64,000 bases of DNA from Muribaculum sp. (GCA_023663505.1 JAMPHH010000007.1:42955-106954), one strand, 5' to 3'. Shown: positions 49,741-60,348, numbered from the stretch's first letter. The notes: a model not told the origin generated them from the sequence alone. Program-made: numbers and translations.

Positions 49741-50682
49741 TTATTCTTCCTCCTCGTCCCTTCTCTTGGCAAGTGATGTCTGCACGCGGGCATAGAGCTC
49801 CTTCGCCGCGTTGTACCCCATCTGCTTCTGCCTGTGATTCGCCGCAGCCGCCTCGCAGATCAGCGCCAGATTCCGCCCCGGGCGAATGGGCAGTGTGTAG
49901 CAGACCACCTTATTGCCCAGATATTCCGTATAATTCTCCTCCAGACCTAGTCTGTCATATTCCTTATCCTTGTCCCAATCCTCCAGTCGAATGACCATAT
50001 CCACCTGTTGGGTCTCCAACACCGCTATTGCGCCGAACAATGCCTTAACATCTATGATTCCGATACCCCTAAGCTCGATAAAATTCTTCGTTATATCAGG
50101 CGCAGAACCCACCAAGGTATCATCACTGACCTTCCGAAGCTCCACCACATCATCAGTCACCAGTCGATGCCCTCTTTTGATCAGCTCCAACGCCGCCTCC
50201 GACTTACCGATTCCGCTCTCACCTGTGATCAGCACCCCGATTCCGTACACGTCCAACAGCACGCCATGCACTGAGATACACGGCGCCAGCTTCACGTTCA
50301 GCCAACGAATTATCTCCGCCATAAAATCGGAGGTTGTCTTCTTGGTGGAGAATAGCGGAATCTGGTGGCGGATCGCCGTCTCCATGAAAATGGCGTCCGG
50401 CATCAGCTCCCGACTAAACACAATACACGGAATCTCGTTCGACATCAGCTTCTCATAGATATCCACCCGCTCCTCGTCTGTCAGCCTCGCCATATAGGTG
50501 TATTCCACAAAACCGATGATCTGTAATCGGGTGGCGTCAAAATGCTCGAAATATCCCGCGAGCTGCAGGGCGGGACGATTTACCTCCGCGAGCGTAATAC
50601 ACTTTTTACTCAGATCAATATCCGGAGTCAAATTCTTCAAATCCATTTTCTCAATCACACGGGGCAGGCTAACACTTGTCAT
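49741..50682 (-). CDS. hprK: HPr kinase/phosphorylase
   Basis: 313 residues. The C-terminal catalytic domain has the P-loop GESGIGKSEAALELI, RGHRLVTDDVVELRK and IELRGIGIIDVKALFG, the HPrK signature, ending in PIRPGRNLALICEAAA. It phosphorylates Ser46 of HPr and of Crh-like proteins when glycolytic intermediates are high, and removes it when phosphate rises. GAGGATAAAT precedes the ATG. A 250-nt structured leader is predicted upstream. Its likely target at 45727 retains Ser46. Confidence 0.97.
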   Translation of the reverse strand: MTSVSLPRVIEKMDLKNLTPDIDLSKKCITLAEVNRPALQLAGYFEHFDATRLQIIGFVEYTYMARLTDEERVDIYEKLMSNEIPCIVFSRELMPDAIFMETAIRHQIPLFSTKKTTSDFMAEIIRWLNVKLAPCISVHGVLLDVYGIGVLITGESGIGKSEAALELIKRGHRLVTDDVVELRKVSDDTLVGSAPDITKNFIELRGIGIIDVKALFGAIAVLETQQVDMVIRLEDWDKDKEYDRLGLEENYTEYLGNKVVCYTLPIRPGRNLALICEAAAANHRQKQMGYNAAKELYARVQTSLAKRRDEEEE

Positions 50683-50720
50683 TGCATTTATCCTCTTTCT
50701 CCGCTGTATCGGCGGTCTGA

Positions 50721-50890
50721 TTTATTCCCGCAAACATTTGACAAATGCCGCGAGGGTCAATACCCTAGCATTCTTTGAATGCATTGTGCTCTGTATCGGG
50801 GTTATTGAATATTATATAGGAAACGACATAAGTCGTTTCCGTTTGCGCCGTCCGCACGCTGCGAGAGCAGCGATATTCCTTATGCGGACG
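50721..50890. repeat. Mosaic repeat plus structured leader region before hprK
   Basis: 50721-50810 is an inverted copy of repeat family A, with TTTATTCCCGC at the left and CGGGGTTATTGA at the right. Next comes GGAAACGAC-ATAA-GTCGTTTCC (50819-50840). Last is a nested hairpin: CGTCCGCA (50849-50856) with TGCGGACG (50883-50890) around CGCTGC-GAGA-GCAGCG (50857-50872). All would lie in the 5' leader of hprK. Confidence 0.65.
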
Positions 50891-50902
50891 TGTGCATCAA
50901 TT

Positions 50903-50938
50903 TATAGCAAAACGACAATTATTTTATCGTTTGCTATA
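50903..50938 (-). terminator. AT-rich hairpin between uvrC and hprK
   Basis: TATAGCAAAACGA (50903-50915) pairs with TCGTTTGCTATA (50927-50938), one bulged A. It lies 35 bp after the uvrC stop and may end the ftsH-uvrC transcript, although no long U-run follows. Confidence 0.45.
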
Positions 50939-50967
50939 ATTTTACCACATCGAGCAGATTCTGTGAA
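50939..50967 (-). promoter_or_regulatory. Candidate promoter of hprK-glk
   Basis: On the minus strand TTCACA (50962-50967), 17-bp spacer, TAAAAT (50939-50944), just before the uvrC stop region. It would give a leader of about 250 nt containing the hairpins above. Confidence 0.5.
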
Positions 50968-50972
50968 GAAAA

Positions 50973-52925
50973 TTATGGTAACACTTCAGCGGAAGCTGAA
51001 CTGTTTTGCTCCCTAAAAAACTGCACGACCGCCTCAGCGCTCCGACTGTTCATTTCAGGCAGCTCCATCAGCTCCTCCGTTGTTGCATTCCGAATCTCCT
51101 CCAAGGATTTAAAATGCCGCATCAGCGCCTTCCTGCGGGCAGGACCCACCCCGGGGATATCGTCCAACACGGACTTCACCTGCGCCTTGCTGCGGAGAGA
51201 CCGATGATATTCGATGGCAAATCTGTGTGCCTCGTCCTGAATGCGCGTGATTAATTTAAACCCCTCCGAATGCGTGTCAATGGGCAGCTCCACATTGTGG
51301 AAATACAGCCCCCTCGTGCGGTGATTGTCGTCCTTCACCATACCACAGACCGGAATGTCGATATGCAGCTCGTCCAAGACCTCCATGGCTATGTTCACCT
51401 GCCCTCGTCCGCCGTCCATCAGCAGCAGATCGGGAAACCTTGTAAAGCTGCCGAACTCCTTCTCCAAATCCTTCTTTGCAAGCTCCCTGCTCTCCTCCAT
51501 TCCGTGCACAAAGCGTCTGGTCAGCACCTCCTTCATGCACGCATAATCGTCCGGTCCCGTGACGCTCTTGATCCGGAACTTCCGATAGTCGCTGCGCTTC
51601 GGCTTACCCTTCTCATATACCACCATAGAGCCTACGTTCTCAAAGCCGTTGGTGTTAGAGATATCAAAGGCTTCCATGCGCTCGATGCGGGGCAGCCCCA
51701 AAATCGCCGCAATCTCCTTCACCGCGCCGATGGTACGCCCCTCCTCACGCTTTAGCTTCTCCCTGTCCTGTGACAAGATCAGCTTGGCGTTCTGAGCCGC
51801 CAGCTCCACCAGCTTCTCCTTGCTGCCAATCTTGGGCACTCTCAGATACACCCGTCCGCCCCTGCGCTCCGTGAGCCACTTCTCCACAATCTCGGCGTCC
51901 TCTATCTCATATTGCAGCATCAGCTCCTTGGGGATAAACGGCGTCCCTGCATAGAACTGCTTCACAAAATCCTGCAGCACCTCCGCCCGTACTCTCTCCC
52001 TCTCCTTCATGATGCGTCGTAATTCCTCATCGTCGCTTCCCTCCGGCGCGGGTATTTCCGACACATTTGTCATATAGTAATGCTCCCTGCCGATCAACTT
52101 TCCATCGCGAACAAAGAAAACCTGAACCACAGCCTCGCTCTCGTCCTGATACAAGGCGATCACGTCCTTATCCTCGCCATCGCTGTCCGTGATCTTCTGC
52201 TTCTGCGCCACGGACTTCACGCTGTTATACAGATCCCGATATGCCGCCGCCTCCTCAAATTCCATATTTTCCGCGGCATTCTTCATTTTATTCTCCAAGT
52301 CCTTCAGAATTGGACTGTAATTGCCATTCAAAAAGGACAGGGCGCCCTCCACCTGCCCCCTGTATTCCTCCTTACTCACATACCCCTGACAGGGCGCAAG
52401 ACACTGCTTGATATGATAATTCAGGCAGGGTCTGTCCAATCCTATATCCCGCGGCAGAGCACGATTGCAGGTTCTAAGCTGATAAAGCTTATTCAGAAGC
52501 TCTATGGTATCCTTTACCGCACCCGCACTGGTGTAAGGTCCGAAATATTTAGACCTGTCCTTCTTCATAGTGCGGGAGAAAACAATACGGGGGTACTCCT
52601 CCCCCAATGTCACCTTGATATAGGGATAGGTCTTGTCGTCCTTTAAAAGCGTGTTGTACTTGGGAGAATGCTCCTTGATCAGATTGTTCTCCAAGACCAG
52701 AGCCTCCAGCTCCGAATCCGTGACAATATACTCAAAACGCGCAATGAGGGAAACCATCTTGTCGATGGCGGGTCCCCTGCCGATATTCTCCCGAAAATAG
52801 GAGCGCACACGATTGTGCAGATTGATCGCTTTGCCCACATACAAGATGGTGTCCCTCTCGTCACGCATGATATAGACCCCCGGCTTGTTCGGGAGCTTTT
52901 TTAATTCTTCCTCGATATTAAACAT
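50973..52925 (-). CDS. uvrC: Excinuclease ABC subunit UvrC
   Basis: 650 residues. The N-terminal GIY-YIG nuclease has [20 protein letters not shown] and NRVRSYF. The UVR motif ([16 protein letters not shown]) is near residue 215. The central RNase H-like nuclease includes [19 protein letters not shown] and [13 protein letters not shown]. The C-terminal helix-hairpin-helix pair is [18 protein letters not shown] with [14 protein letters not shown]. It makes both incisions in nucleotide excision repair. It starts four bases after the ftsH stop on the same strand. Confidence 0.98.
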   Translation of the reverse strand: MFNIEEELKKLPNKPGVYIMRDERDTILYVGKAINLHNRVRSYFRENIGRGPAIDKMVSLIARFEYIVTDSELEALVLENNLIKEHSPKYNTLLKDDKTYPYIKVTLGEEYPRIVFSRTMKKDRSKYFGPYTSAGAVKDTIELLNKLYQLRTCNRALPRDIGLDRPCLNYHIKQCLAPCQGYVSKEEYRGQVEGALSFLNGNYSPILKDLENKMKNAAENMEFEEAAAYRDLYNSVKSVAQKQKITDSDGEDKDVIALYQDESEAVVQVFFVRDGKLIGREHYYMTNVSEIPAPEGSDDEELRRIMKERERVRAEVLQDFVKQFYAGTPFIPKELMLQYEIEDAEIVEKWLTERRGGRVYLRVPKIGSKEKLVELAAQNAKLILSQDREKLKREEGRTIGAVKEIAAILGLPRIERMEAFDISNTNGFENVGSMVVYEKGKPKRSDYRKFRIKSVTGPDDYACMKEVLTRRFVHGMEESRELAKKDLEKEFGSFTRFPDLLLMDGGRGQVNIAMEVLDELHIDIPVCGMVKDDNHRTRGLYFHNVELPIDTHSEGFKLITRIQDEAHRFAIEYHRSLRSKAQVKSVLDDIPGVGPARRKALMRHFKSLEEIRNATTEELMELPEMNSRSAEAVVQFFREQNSSASAEVLP

Positions 52926-52929
52926 ACTA

Positions 52930-55155
52930 TCAGTCTATCCTGCCGTTGGAGAACAGTCCGCGCCTGTGATCGTCATCTTCCGGTGAGGAATCTGTCCTCG
53001 GAGTTGGTTCCCCGTCTCCCCTGAGATTGCTCTCGCGAGTCTCTGACCTTGGCTCATTCTGTTCCGATACAGATACATTCCTCTCCGTCATGGAGTCCTC
53101 CGGCTGCGGCGATGCTTTGCCATTATCCGAAGACCGCACCTGTGTCTCGTCCGTCAGCGTCACGTCTATCACATTGCCCACCGTGGGTTTTGCAGGCTCC
53201 TTCGGCTCCTCCTTGAGCTCCTCCGGCTCAGGAATCCCCTTCATCTCCCTGAAAATCTTCATGAACTCCTTGCCTGTGATAGTCTCCTTCTCAATCAGGA
53301 AGTCCGCCAGTCTGTCCATGACGTCACGGTTCTCACCCAACAGCTCCAACGCCTTCTTGTAGCTTTCCTTGAGAATCTCCATGACCTCCTCGTCGATATC
53401 AGCCGCCGTCTTATCGCTGCAATTTAACGCTGTTCTGCCCTCCAAATATTGGCTCTCCACCGTGGCAAGCCCGATCAGCCCAAACCGCTTGCTCATGCCG
53501 AACCTTGTCACCATATTGCGTGCGATTGCCGTCGCTCGCTCGATATCGTTGGCTGCGCCTGTCGTCACATTGCCGAACACAATCTCCTCTGCGGCGCGCC
53601 CGCCCACCAGACCGACCAACATATCGCGCAGCTCCTCCTCGGTGTTGAGATATTTCTCCTCCTCGGGAACCTGCATCACATAGCCCAAAGCGCCCATCGT
53701 GCGCGGCACAATGGTAATCTTCTGCACCGGCTCGGAATTCTTCTGTAACGCGCTGATCAACGCATGTCCCACCTCATGGTAGGATACGATCTTGCGCTCC
53801 TCCTTGCTCATGATGCGATCCTTTTTCTCTTTACCCACCAGAACCACCTCAACGGCATTGAACAAATCCTGCTGGTTTACGAATTCTCGCTTCTCCTTCA
53901 CGGCGTTGATCGCCGCCTCGTTGATCATGTTGGCAAGGTCAGAACCCACCGCACCGCTCGTGGCGAGAGCGATCGCGTCCAAATCCACCGTCTCGTCCAT
54001 CTTGACGTCCTTGGCATGAACCTTGAGAATCTCCACTCGTCCCTTCAAATCCGGCTTATCCACGATAATCCGCCTGTCAAAACGCCCGGGACGCAAGAGC
54101 GCCTTGTCAAGAATCTCCGGTCTGTTGGTCGCCGCCAAGATCAATACACCCTTGGAGCTGTCAAAGCCGTCCATCTCAGACAAAAGCTGATTAAGGGTCT
54201 GCTCCCGCTCCTCGTTGCCCCCGCCATACTTGGAATCACGGCTGCGTCCAATTGCATCGATCTCGTCTATAAACACGATACAGGGCGCGTTCTTGGTAGC
54301 CTCTCGGAACAGATCGCGCACGCGGCTTGCGCCCACGCCCACATACATCTCGATAAAGTCCGAACCCGTCAAGGAGAAAAACGGCACCTTCGCCTCCCCC
54401 GCCACAGCCTTGGCAAGCAGAGTCTTACCTGTGCCGGGAGGTCCCACAAGCAGCGCGCCCTTGGGGAGCTTCGCTCCGATCTTGGTGTATTTGCCGGGGT
54501 CGTGAAGAAAGTCCACAACCTCCACCAGAGATTCCTTCGCTTCGTCTTCGCCCGCCACGTCCTTGAAGGTCACTCCGGTCTCCTTCTGCACATATACCTT
54601 GGCGTTGGATTTACCCACGCCGAAGGGTCCGCCCGAGCCGCTCATCTTGCGGAACATCAATCCCATCAACACCCAGATCAGCACCAACGGCAAAACGATC
54701 GTCAGCAAAATATCTATCCACCTGCTGTCGGAGACGACCCTCTGCGCCGTGATTCCCTTCTCCTCCAAACGCGCGGTCAGCGTGGTCATATCCTCCATCA
54801 TGCGCGTGGTGTAGGTCTCCCCATGCAATTCTCCGCCATACCTGTCCAAAAGAGCCGCCGTCAAGGGATCTACCTTCTCCGCTTGGGCAGTCTCGTCATA
54901 TTTCAAGGTGACACTCAGGAGAGATTTCTCATAATTGGCAAGAACGGATTCGATCTTGTCTTCCTTCAAATCCTGTAAAAATCGGCTGTACTCCTGTTCT
55001 TCCTGCTTGCTGCTGCCAAGGAGCAGTCCCGAGAACAATGTCACCAACAACATCGACATTACCATTGCCGCTATGATCACACCCAGCCCCGGTCTCTTGG
55101 GCGGCTGATTGTTGTGATTATTGTTGTTATTTTGATTCATCTGATGATTGTCCAT
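52930..55155 (-). CDS. ftsH: ATP-dependent zinc metalloprotease FtsH
   Basis: 741 residues. A short Asn-rich N-terminus, membrane segment (about 22-45), extracytoplasmic domain (about 50-150) and second membrane segment (about 155-175) come first. The AAA domain has [26 protein letters not shown] and [20 protein letters not shown]; the zinc site is [11 protein letters not shown] long acidic Pro/Glu/Ser tail (about 110 residues) is unusual. It degrades membrane and short-lived proteins. The start at MDNHQMNQ has GAGG five bases upstream. HflK/HflC partners are at 21620-23543. Confidence 0.98.
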   Translation of the reverse strand: MDNHQMNQNNNNNHNNQPPKRPGLGVIIAAMVMSMLLVTLFSGLLLGSSKQEEQEYSRFLQDLKEDKIESVLANYEKSLLSVTLKYDETAQAEKVDPLTAALLDRYGGELHGETYTTRMMEDMTTLTARLEEKGITAQRVVSDSRWIDILLTIVLPLVLIWVLMGLMFRKMSGSGGPFGVGKSNAKVYVQKETGVTFKDVAGEDEAKESLVEVVDFLHDPGKYTKIGAKLPKGALLVGPPGTGKTLLAKAVAGEAKVPFFSLTGSDFIEMYVGVGASRVRDLFREATKNAPCIVFIDEIDAIGRSRDSKYGGGNEEREQTLNQLLSEMDGFDSSKGVLILAATNRPEILDKALLRPGRFDRRIIVDKPDLKGRVEILKVHAKDVKMDETVDLDAIALATSGAVGSDLANMINEAAINAVKEKREFVNQQDLFNAVEVVLVGKEKKDRIMSKEERKIVSYHEVGHALISALQKNSEPVQKITIVPRTMGALGYVMQVPEEEKYLNTEEELRDMLVGLVGGRAAEEIVFGNVTTGAANDIERATAIARNMVTRFGMSKRFGLIGLATVESQYLEGRTALNCSDKTAADIDEEVMEILKESYKKALELLGENRDVMDRLADFLIEKETITGKEFMKIFREMKGIPEPEELKEEPKEPAKPTVGNVIDVTLTDETQVRSSDNGKASPQPEDSMTERNVSVSEQNEPRSETRESNLRGDGEPTPRTDSSPEDDDHRRGLFSNGRID

Positions 55156-55284
55156 TTCCGCCTCGTTTCCTAAAATATAACAGGTCAGCACACATACATT
55201 CATGCAAGGGTAAGCTTCGCACCCGATATCGCCATGTGGCTAAGCTGCTATCTTAAAGTTAATAACTACGCTCTAACAAAATAC

Positions 55285-55313
55285 ATTATAAAGACACTTT
55301 TCCCATAAATCAA
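55285..55313 (-). promoter_or_regulatory. Promoter of ftsH-uvrC
   Basis: On the minus strand TTGATT (55308-55313), 17-bp spacer, TATAAT (55285-55290), giving a leader of about 120 nt. The leader contains a degenerate family B repeat (55229-55258). Confidence 0.78.
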
Positions 55314-55388
55314 TAAAAGAAATATTAAATCTTAGGTTTTGACAATTATTGGTCATGGTGCAGTCAGGCAAAACGTGAATTGTAATAT

Positions 55389-55417
55389 TTGACTTTGACT
55401 GGAATTTTTTGTATGAT
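55389..55417 (+). promoter_or_regulatory. Promoter of DUF1846 gene
   Basis: TTGACT (55389-55394), 17-bp spacer, TATGAT (55412-55417), 38 bp before the ATG. Confidence 0.75.
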
Positions 55418-55455
55418 GTAACAAAAAGTTAGTATATGCTCACACGGAGGGACAC

Positions 55456-56940
55456 ATGGGAAAAACAGGCTTTGACAATGACAAATACCTCAGAATGCAG
55501 TCTGAGAAGATCAAAGAAAGGATCTCGGCTTTCGGCGGGAAGCTTTATCTGGAATTCGGCGGGAAGCTTTTTGACGACTATCATGCGTCCCGCGTCCTGC
55601 CCGGCTTCAAGCCTGACAGCAAGATCAATATGCTTGCGCAATTAAAGGAGCAGGCGGAGATCGTCATCGCCATCAACGCAGCCGATATTGAGAAAAATAA
55701 AGTCCGCTCCGATCTGGGCATCACCTATGATCTGGACGTGCTCCGCCTGATCGACGCTTTTCGAGGGTATGGGCTGTATGTGGGCAGCGTGTGCCTGACC
55801 CGCTTCGCCGGACAACCCAGTGCAATCGCCTACCAGAAAAAGCTTGAATCCCTCGGAATGAAGGTGTACCGCCACTATCCTATCGACGGTTACCCCTACA
55901 ACATTCCCCTGATCGTCAGCGACGAGGGCTATGGCAAAAACGATTATATTGAAACCACCCGCTCTCTGGTGGTCATCACCGCCCCCGGACCGGGCAGCGG
56001 CAAGATGGCGACCTGTCTCTCTCAGCTCTACCACGAATACAAGAGAGGGATCAGCGCAGGCTACGCCAAATACGAGACCTTTCCCATCTGGAATATCCCG
56101 CTAAAGCACCCCGTAAATCTGGCTTACGAGGCTGCCACCGCGGATTTAAATGACGTAAATATGATCGACCCTTTTCATTTGGAAGCCTATGGCGAGACCA
56201 CCATCAATTACAACCGGGACGTGGAGGTGTTCCCCGTACTGCGCACCATGTTTGAGAAAATCATGGGCGAATGCCCCTACAAATCCCCTACTGACATGGG
56301 TGTCAACATGGCAGGCTACGGGATCGAGGACGATGAGGCGGTTCAGATTGCCGCCAAGCAGGAGATCATTCGGAGGTATTATAATACCCTGTGCCAGAAA
56401 CGCCAAGGAAGCGCCGATGATGACCAGATCATGAAAATCGAGCTATTGATGAAGCAGGCGGAGATCACCACAGATGACAGACCTGTCATAAGCTCTGCCA
56501 AGATTCGCGCTGCCGCTACCGGTGAGCCCGCCGCCGCCATAGAGCTTCCCGACGGGCAGATTGTCACGGGCAAGACCAGTGAGCTTCTGGGAGCCTCCTC
56601 CGCCATGCTCTTAAATGCTTTGAAATTACTGGCGGGGATTGAGGACGAGGTGCAGCTTATCTCCCCCACCATTATCGAACCCATTCAGAATCTAAAGGTA
56701 TCGCATCTTCGCAATAAGAACCCCCGTCTCCACACGGACGAGGTATTGATTGCGCTGTCCATCTGCGCCGTGACGGACGAGAAGGCGAAGCGCGCCATGG
56801 AACAGCTCCAGAATCTCAAGGGCTCCGAGGTGCACTCCAGTGTGATTCTGTCACAGGTGGACAAGAACGTGCTGCGCAAGCTTGGAGTAAACCTGACCTG
56901 TGAGCCTGAATATCAGGGACAGAAGCTGTTCCATAGGTAA
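55456..56940 (+). CDS. DUF1846 family protein
   Basis: 494 residues. The N-terminal domain (MGKTGFDNDKYLRMQSEKIK, LYLEFGGKLFDDYHASRVLP) and the middle segment TAPGPGSGKMATCLSQLYHE are typical of DUF1846, a conserved protein of Firmicutes and others with unknown role. The GPGSGKMA stretch resembles a P-loop but lacks the Ser/Thr after Lys. GGAGGG lies four bases before the ATG. It has its own promoter and shares a terminator with the convergent DUF362 gene. Confidence 0.92.
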   Translation: MGKTGFDNDKYLRMQSEKIKERISAFGGKLYLEFGGKLFDDYHASRVLPGFKPDSKINMLAQLKEQAEIVIAINAADIEKNKVRSDLGITYDLDVLRLIDAFRGYGLYVGSVCLTRFAGQPSAIAYQKKLESLGMKVYRHYPIDGYPYNIPLIVSDEGYGKNDYIETTRSLVVITAPGPGSGKMATCLSQLYHEYKRGISAGYAKYETFPIWNIPLKHPVNLAYEAATADLNDVNMIDPFHLEAYGETTINYNRDVEVFPVLRTMFEKIMGECPYKSPTDMGVNMAGYGIEDDEAVQIAAKQEIIRRYYNTLCQKRQGSADDDQIMKIELLMKQAEITTDDRPVISSAKIRAAATGEPAAAIELPDGQIVTGKTSELLGASSAMLLNALKLLAGIEDEVQLISPTIIEPIQNLKVSHLRNKNPRLHTDEVLIALSICAVTDEKAKRAMEQLQNLKGSEVHSSVILSQVDKNVLRKLGVNLTCEPEYQGQKLFHR

Positions 56941-56969
56941 GGGGGATATTATTTATATCCCCCTTACCT
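56935..56969. terminator. Bidirectional terminator between DUF1846 and DUF362 genes
   Basis: A perfect 15-bp stem (56935-56949 with 56955-56969), loop TATTT. It includes the DUF1846 stop codon and lies three bases from the stop of the convergent gene. U-runs are absent on both sides. Confidence 0.75.
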
Positions 56970-56972
56970 CCA

Positions 56973-57839
56973 TCAATCCATATCCACCAACTCATACTCC
57001 CTGCTTCCAAAGCCAAGCTCAGCGGTAGCCTCTATGGTATGAACCCCGTTTCGTGACTCCACACGCTCCACAAAATGATCCCGCCCTCTATCCTTTGACG
57101 CATAAATAAGGTCGAGACAAGCCTGATCAAGAGCAATCGGGTCAAGAGACACCAAAACACCTATATCCTTCATGCACGGGTCTTCTGCCACCGCACAGCA
57201 GTCGCAGTCCACCGACAGGTTTTTCATGACATTGACATACACCATGTTCCCCTTAAAATACTCTACCACGGACGAAGCGGCGTCTGCCATGGATTCCAAA
57301 AAAGAATCATGGTCGGAATCCCAGAATTTATTCACATCGCCCACGCCATGAATATATGCCTTACCATAGGAAGACGCCACGCCGATAGAGAGCTGCTTCA
57401 AAGCGCCGCCAAAGCCGCCCATGGGGTGCCCCTTGAAATGGGAAAGCACCAACATGGAATCGTAATTTGCTATATTTTTGCCCACATAATTCTTCTTGAT
57501 CTGATGTCCGTTTGGAATGGGAAGCTCCATATCCGGTCCCTCGGCATCTAACAGATCCACATCAAAGTAAGCATTCCAACCATGCTTTTGCAGCAGCTTC
57601 ATATGCTTGGGAGTCGTATTACGCTCGCCTTCATATGCGGTATTACATTCCACGATTGTGCCCTTCACATACTCCACCATAGGCTTCCAAAAATCCGGAC
57701 GCAGGAAATTCTGGTTTCCCTCCTCCCCCGAATGCACCTTGACGGCAACCTTGCCCGACAGCTCTTTCCCTGCCGCCTTATAGAGCTCCACTACCTTTTC
57801 AGGTGTAATTTCCTTTGAAAAAAATACCTTTGACTTCAT
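56973..57839 (-). CDS. DUF362 domain protein (possible iron-sulfur cluster)
   Basis: 288 residues. The family motifs are VAVKVHSGEEGNQNFLRP, VECNTAYEGERNTTP, LVLSHFKGHPMGGFGGALKQ and the start of the next segment, SVDCDCCAVAEDPCM, a Cys cluster that could bind iron-sulfur. The DUF362 family is poorly understood; members are often cytoplasmic and redox-linked. The start at MKSKVFFSKE has GGAGGAG upstream. No signal peptide. Monocistronic. Confidence 0.88.
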   Translation of the reverse strand: MKSKVFFSKEITPEKVVELYKAAGKELSGKVAVKVHSGEEGNQNFLRPDFWKPMVEYVKGTIVECNTAYEGERNTTPKHMKLLQKHGWNAYFDVDLLDAEGPDMELPIPNGHQIKKNYVGKNIANYDSMLVLSHFKGHPMGGFGGALKQLSIGVASSYGKAYIHGVGDVNKFWDSDHDSFLESMADAASSVVEYFKGNMVYVNVMKNLSVDCDCCAVAEDPCMKDIGVLVSLDPIALDQACLDLIYASKDRGRDHFVERVESRNGVHTIEATAELGFGSREYELVDMD

Positions 57840-57981
57840 GATCCGCTCCTCCAATCCTTTCATTGTGCAAATACTCTGTCGGATATGCTTCCCTGAACAC
57901 ACCGCATTACACCAAATTGCTTTATATTCTCAGAATGCCATAACGTATCCTTTGTGTCAAGAGTACAATTTTCTAAGTGTT

Positions 57982-58353
57982 TTAATCCCCGCGTTCAATT
58001 TCCTCAGTCAGCCTTAAAATCTCAGGAGCGATTTTCTCCCGCTGCCTGTCGGTAATGTATTGATAAATCGGATATGCCGCGCCGATGATTGCCATGCCGA
58101 CAATGCCGATGACGATTCCGCTCAGCATTCTGCTCCACACCATAACACAGCACATTCCAAATCCCATGACCAGTGTGCCGATGATACCCGCGGCAATGGA
58201 GACCGCCGTCCCGAGGCGAGTCACGCTTTTGTCGAGGCGGCGCAGCCTGTCCATTTTGGTTTCTTCCCGAGGGAGATATTTTCTGCGGATATTTTCAAGC
58301 TCCGCCTGCTGCTTTGCGGAATAGGTGTATTCGAATCTCTCATTGTTATCCAT
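57982..58353 (-). CDS. Small membrane protein of TCS cluster
   Basis: 123 residues. A charged N-terminus (FEYTYSAKQQAELENIRRKYL) is followed by two membrane segments (about 52-70 and 75-100) and a C-terminal coiled stretch. The MCCVMVW motif in the first segment recalls the MCMALLP and MCMTMVF motifs in the gene at 61376, so the two may be related. AAAGGAG lies eight bases before the ATG. It overlaps the preceding membrane protein gene by eight bases and belongs to the same operon as the two-component genes. Confidence 0.75.
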   Translation of the reverse strand: MDNNERFEYTYSAKQQAELENIRRKYLPREETKMDRLRRLDKSVTRLGTAVSIAAGIIGTLVMGFGMCCVMVWSRMLSGIVIGIVGMAIIGAAYPIYQYITDRQREKIAPEILRLTEEIERGD

Positions 58354-59284
58354 GAAAAACACTCCTTTCGTTTTCAAGCCTTTTCAGACAAATATTCGCG
58401 CGGACTATCATAAAAACAGCCATTCCCGCCGTAATAGCGAGCACCGCGCTTCCCGTGATCGTGTTAAACGTGCGCTGCAATTCTTCTCCGCCGCCAAACG
58501 ACGAAAACATTGCCGTCTGCAATGCGAACATGGACATTAACGCGCCCGCCAGTGCGAGAATTTTCGCCGCAGAAAGTATGGCATTGTCTATTTTGGAAAA
58601 TTTCACGACATTTACCACCGCAAGAATCAAGCTGTAAAAAGCGTACAGCGCGGAAATGTAAATAATATACCCCTTGTACTCATAGCTGCGGTTCTGCCAG
58701 ATCATCTGCACCGTCATTCCGCCCATTGCGATATTCAGCGCAAACATCAGTATCCCGCAAAGCCTCGCGCTTTTGTATTCGTGAAGCTTTCTTTCCACAC
58801 CGCACACCTTTGAGTCGGTAATGCGTACATTTCTCAAAAGCGTAAACCTTATAACACTTAACATCACATAATAAATTCCAATCGCCCACAGCCAAGCCGA
58901 GCGGAAAATGACTCCCGTGGCGCACTTGAAAACCGCGTAAAACAAATTGATCGCAAGCCCGCTGTAAAGGGAAACTCGCGCGCGGAATTCGATATCGTCA
59001 AGGTAGAGCGAGGTGTAATGATAGCGGCGCATAAATTTGCGAACCGATACGATGATTTTGACCTCGTCGCCGTGAAGCAGCTCCCTGCAGCGTCTTTTGG
59101 CGCGTGGGAAGTTCGCGCACAAGACCGTCAGGGCATACGCCGAAAGCACATAGGAAATGTAGGAAATCGGGTTGTCTTCGCTCAAGTAATTAAGGGCGAT
59201 GATCACTGCGGGAAAGCCCACCGCCGAGGATAAAACAATCACCCACACAGGAGGAAAAAATATTTTGATCAAGAATTTCTTCAC
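58346..59284 (-). CDS. Polytopic membrane protein of TCS operon
   Basis: 312 residues with about eight hydrophobic segments and a cytoplasmic loop rich in Arg/Lys (FPRAKRRCRELLHG). No family recognised. It starts with GTG that overlaps the kinase stop (GTGA), with GGGGGAAGGG upstream. Its position directly after a histidine kinase suggests it is a target or an accessory sensor. Function unknown. Confidence 0.75.
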   Translation of the reverse strand: MKKFLIKIFFPPVWVIVLSSAVGFPAVIIALNYLSEDNPISYISYVLSAYALTVLCANFPRAKRRCRELLHGDEVKIIVSVRKFMRRYHYTSLYLDDIEFRARVSLYSGLAINLFYAVFKCATGVIFRSAWLWAIGIYYVMLSVIRFTLLRNVRITDSKVCGVERKLHEYKSARLCGILMFALNIAMGGMTVQMIWQNRSYEYKGYIIYISALYAFYSLILAVVNVVKFSKIDNAILSAAKILALAGALMSMFALQTAMFSSFGGGEELQRTFNTITGSAVLAITAGMAVFMIVRANICLKRLENERSVFHG

Positions 59285-60348
59285 TGCCCTTCCCCCTTTA
59301 GCCTGACGGTAAAGACGCTGCCCTTTCCCTGCTCGCTTTGGACGGAGATATCCGCGCCGATGATGTCTACGACCCGCTTTACCAACGCAAGTCCGAGACC
59401 GTTTCCCGCCGCGGCGTGGGAGGTGTCTCCCTGATAAAATTTCTCGAAAATATGCTTTCCTGTCTCGGCGGACATTCCGCAGCCCGTGTCCCTGACAGTA
59501 ACCGCCGCGCCGCCGTTTTCTTTTTTCAGACTGACGTAGATACTGCCGTATTGGTCGGTGAATTTTATCGCATTGGAAAATAAATTATTCCACACCAGTG
59601 ACAGCATTTCTGCATCACCGACAATGATAACGTCCTCCTCGATCTGTGTCTCAAGCCCGATATTTTTCTGCTCCCAAGCGTCCTCAAAATTCAGCAGGCA
59701 TTCGCATAGCTGATCACTCAGATTATACGGCTTGCTGACGGGGTAAATCTGCTGATTCTCAAGCTTGTTCAGCCTTAAAATATTTGTTATCAGATTGGCA
59801 AGGGAGCGCGAAGCGTCCGTGACCGCGCGGGCGTATTGAATACGGTTTTCCTCTGATAAATCGGGAGCTTGGAGCAGTGTCCCGTAATTATTTATCGCCG
59901 CCAGAGGGGTTTTTAATTCATGGGAAACGCTTGCGATAAAGTCCGTCCGCAGGGTCTCGACGCCGTTTAATTCCGCCGTCATTTTATTGATCCTGTCAAT
60001 GATTATGTTGAACCCGTTTCCGCCCGAGATATCCGCAGCCCGCGGTATCTTTATTGTAAAATCGCCCTCGGTGATCCTGTCGAGCCCATTGATTATTTTT
60101 TGAACGTGACGTTCCACAGTCAGTTTTCTGCGCACCGTATCAATGACCAAAAAGATAAGCGTGAGGAAAATAACATTCAGGAAGGTCGCCCTCGCGTTGC
60201 GTTCAAGGACGACACGGTCAAATTCCATCGATTGCAGAAAAAGCAAAAAGGAACAGGTCACGGCAAAGGAAATGACTGCGAAAAACACAATAAATCTCAG
60301 GAAGGAAAAATATATTTTTTCGGATTTTTTTTTATTCATTTTATTCAT
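59281..60348 (-). CDS. Sensor histidine kinase
   Basis: 355 residues. Two N-terminal membrane segments (about 14-36 and 55-70) flank a very short outer loop. A HAMP-like linker follows, then the H-box VSHELKTPLAAINNYG, the N box VWNNLFSNAIKFTD, G1 DTGCGMS and G2 GNGLGLALVKRV. It would phosphorylate the OmpR-type regulator, whose gene overlaps its start (ATGA). AAGGCGG lies upstream. The signal is unknown. Confidence 0.93.
   Translation of the reverse strand: MNKMNKKKSEKIYFSFLRFIVFFAVISFAVTCSFLLFLQSMEFDRVVLERNARATFLNVIFLTLIFLVIDTVRRKLTVERHVQKIINGLDRITEGDFTIKIPRAADISGGNGFNIIIDRINKMTAELNGVETLRTDFIASVSHELKTPLAAINNYGTLLQAPDLSEENRIQYARAVTDASRSLANLITNILRLNKLENQQIYPVSKPYNLSDQLCECLLNFEDAWEQKNIGLETQIEEDVIIVGDAEMLSLVWNNLFSNAIKFTDQYGSIYVSLKKENGGAAVTVRDTGCGMSAETGKHIFEKFYQGDTSHAAAGNGLGLALVKRVVDIIGADISVQSEQGKGSVFTVRLKGEGQ

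Noticed and set aside
53764..54978. 404-residue reading frame on the plus strand
   Set aside because: Antisense to ftsH, whose motifs are complete; His/Arg/Leu-rich shadow composition.
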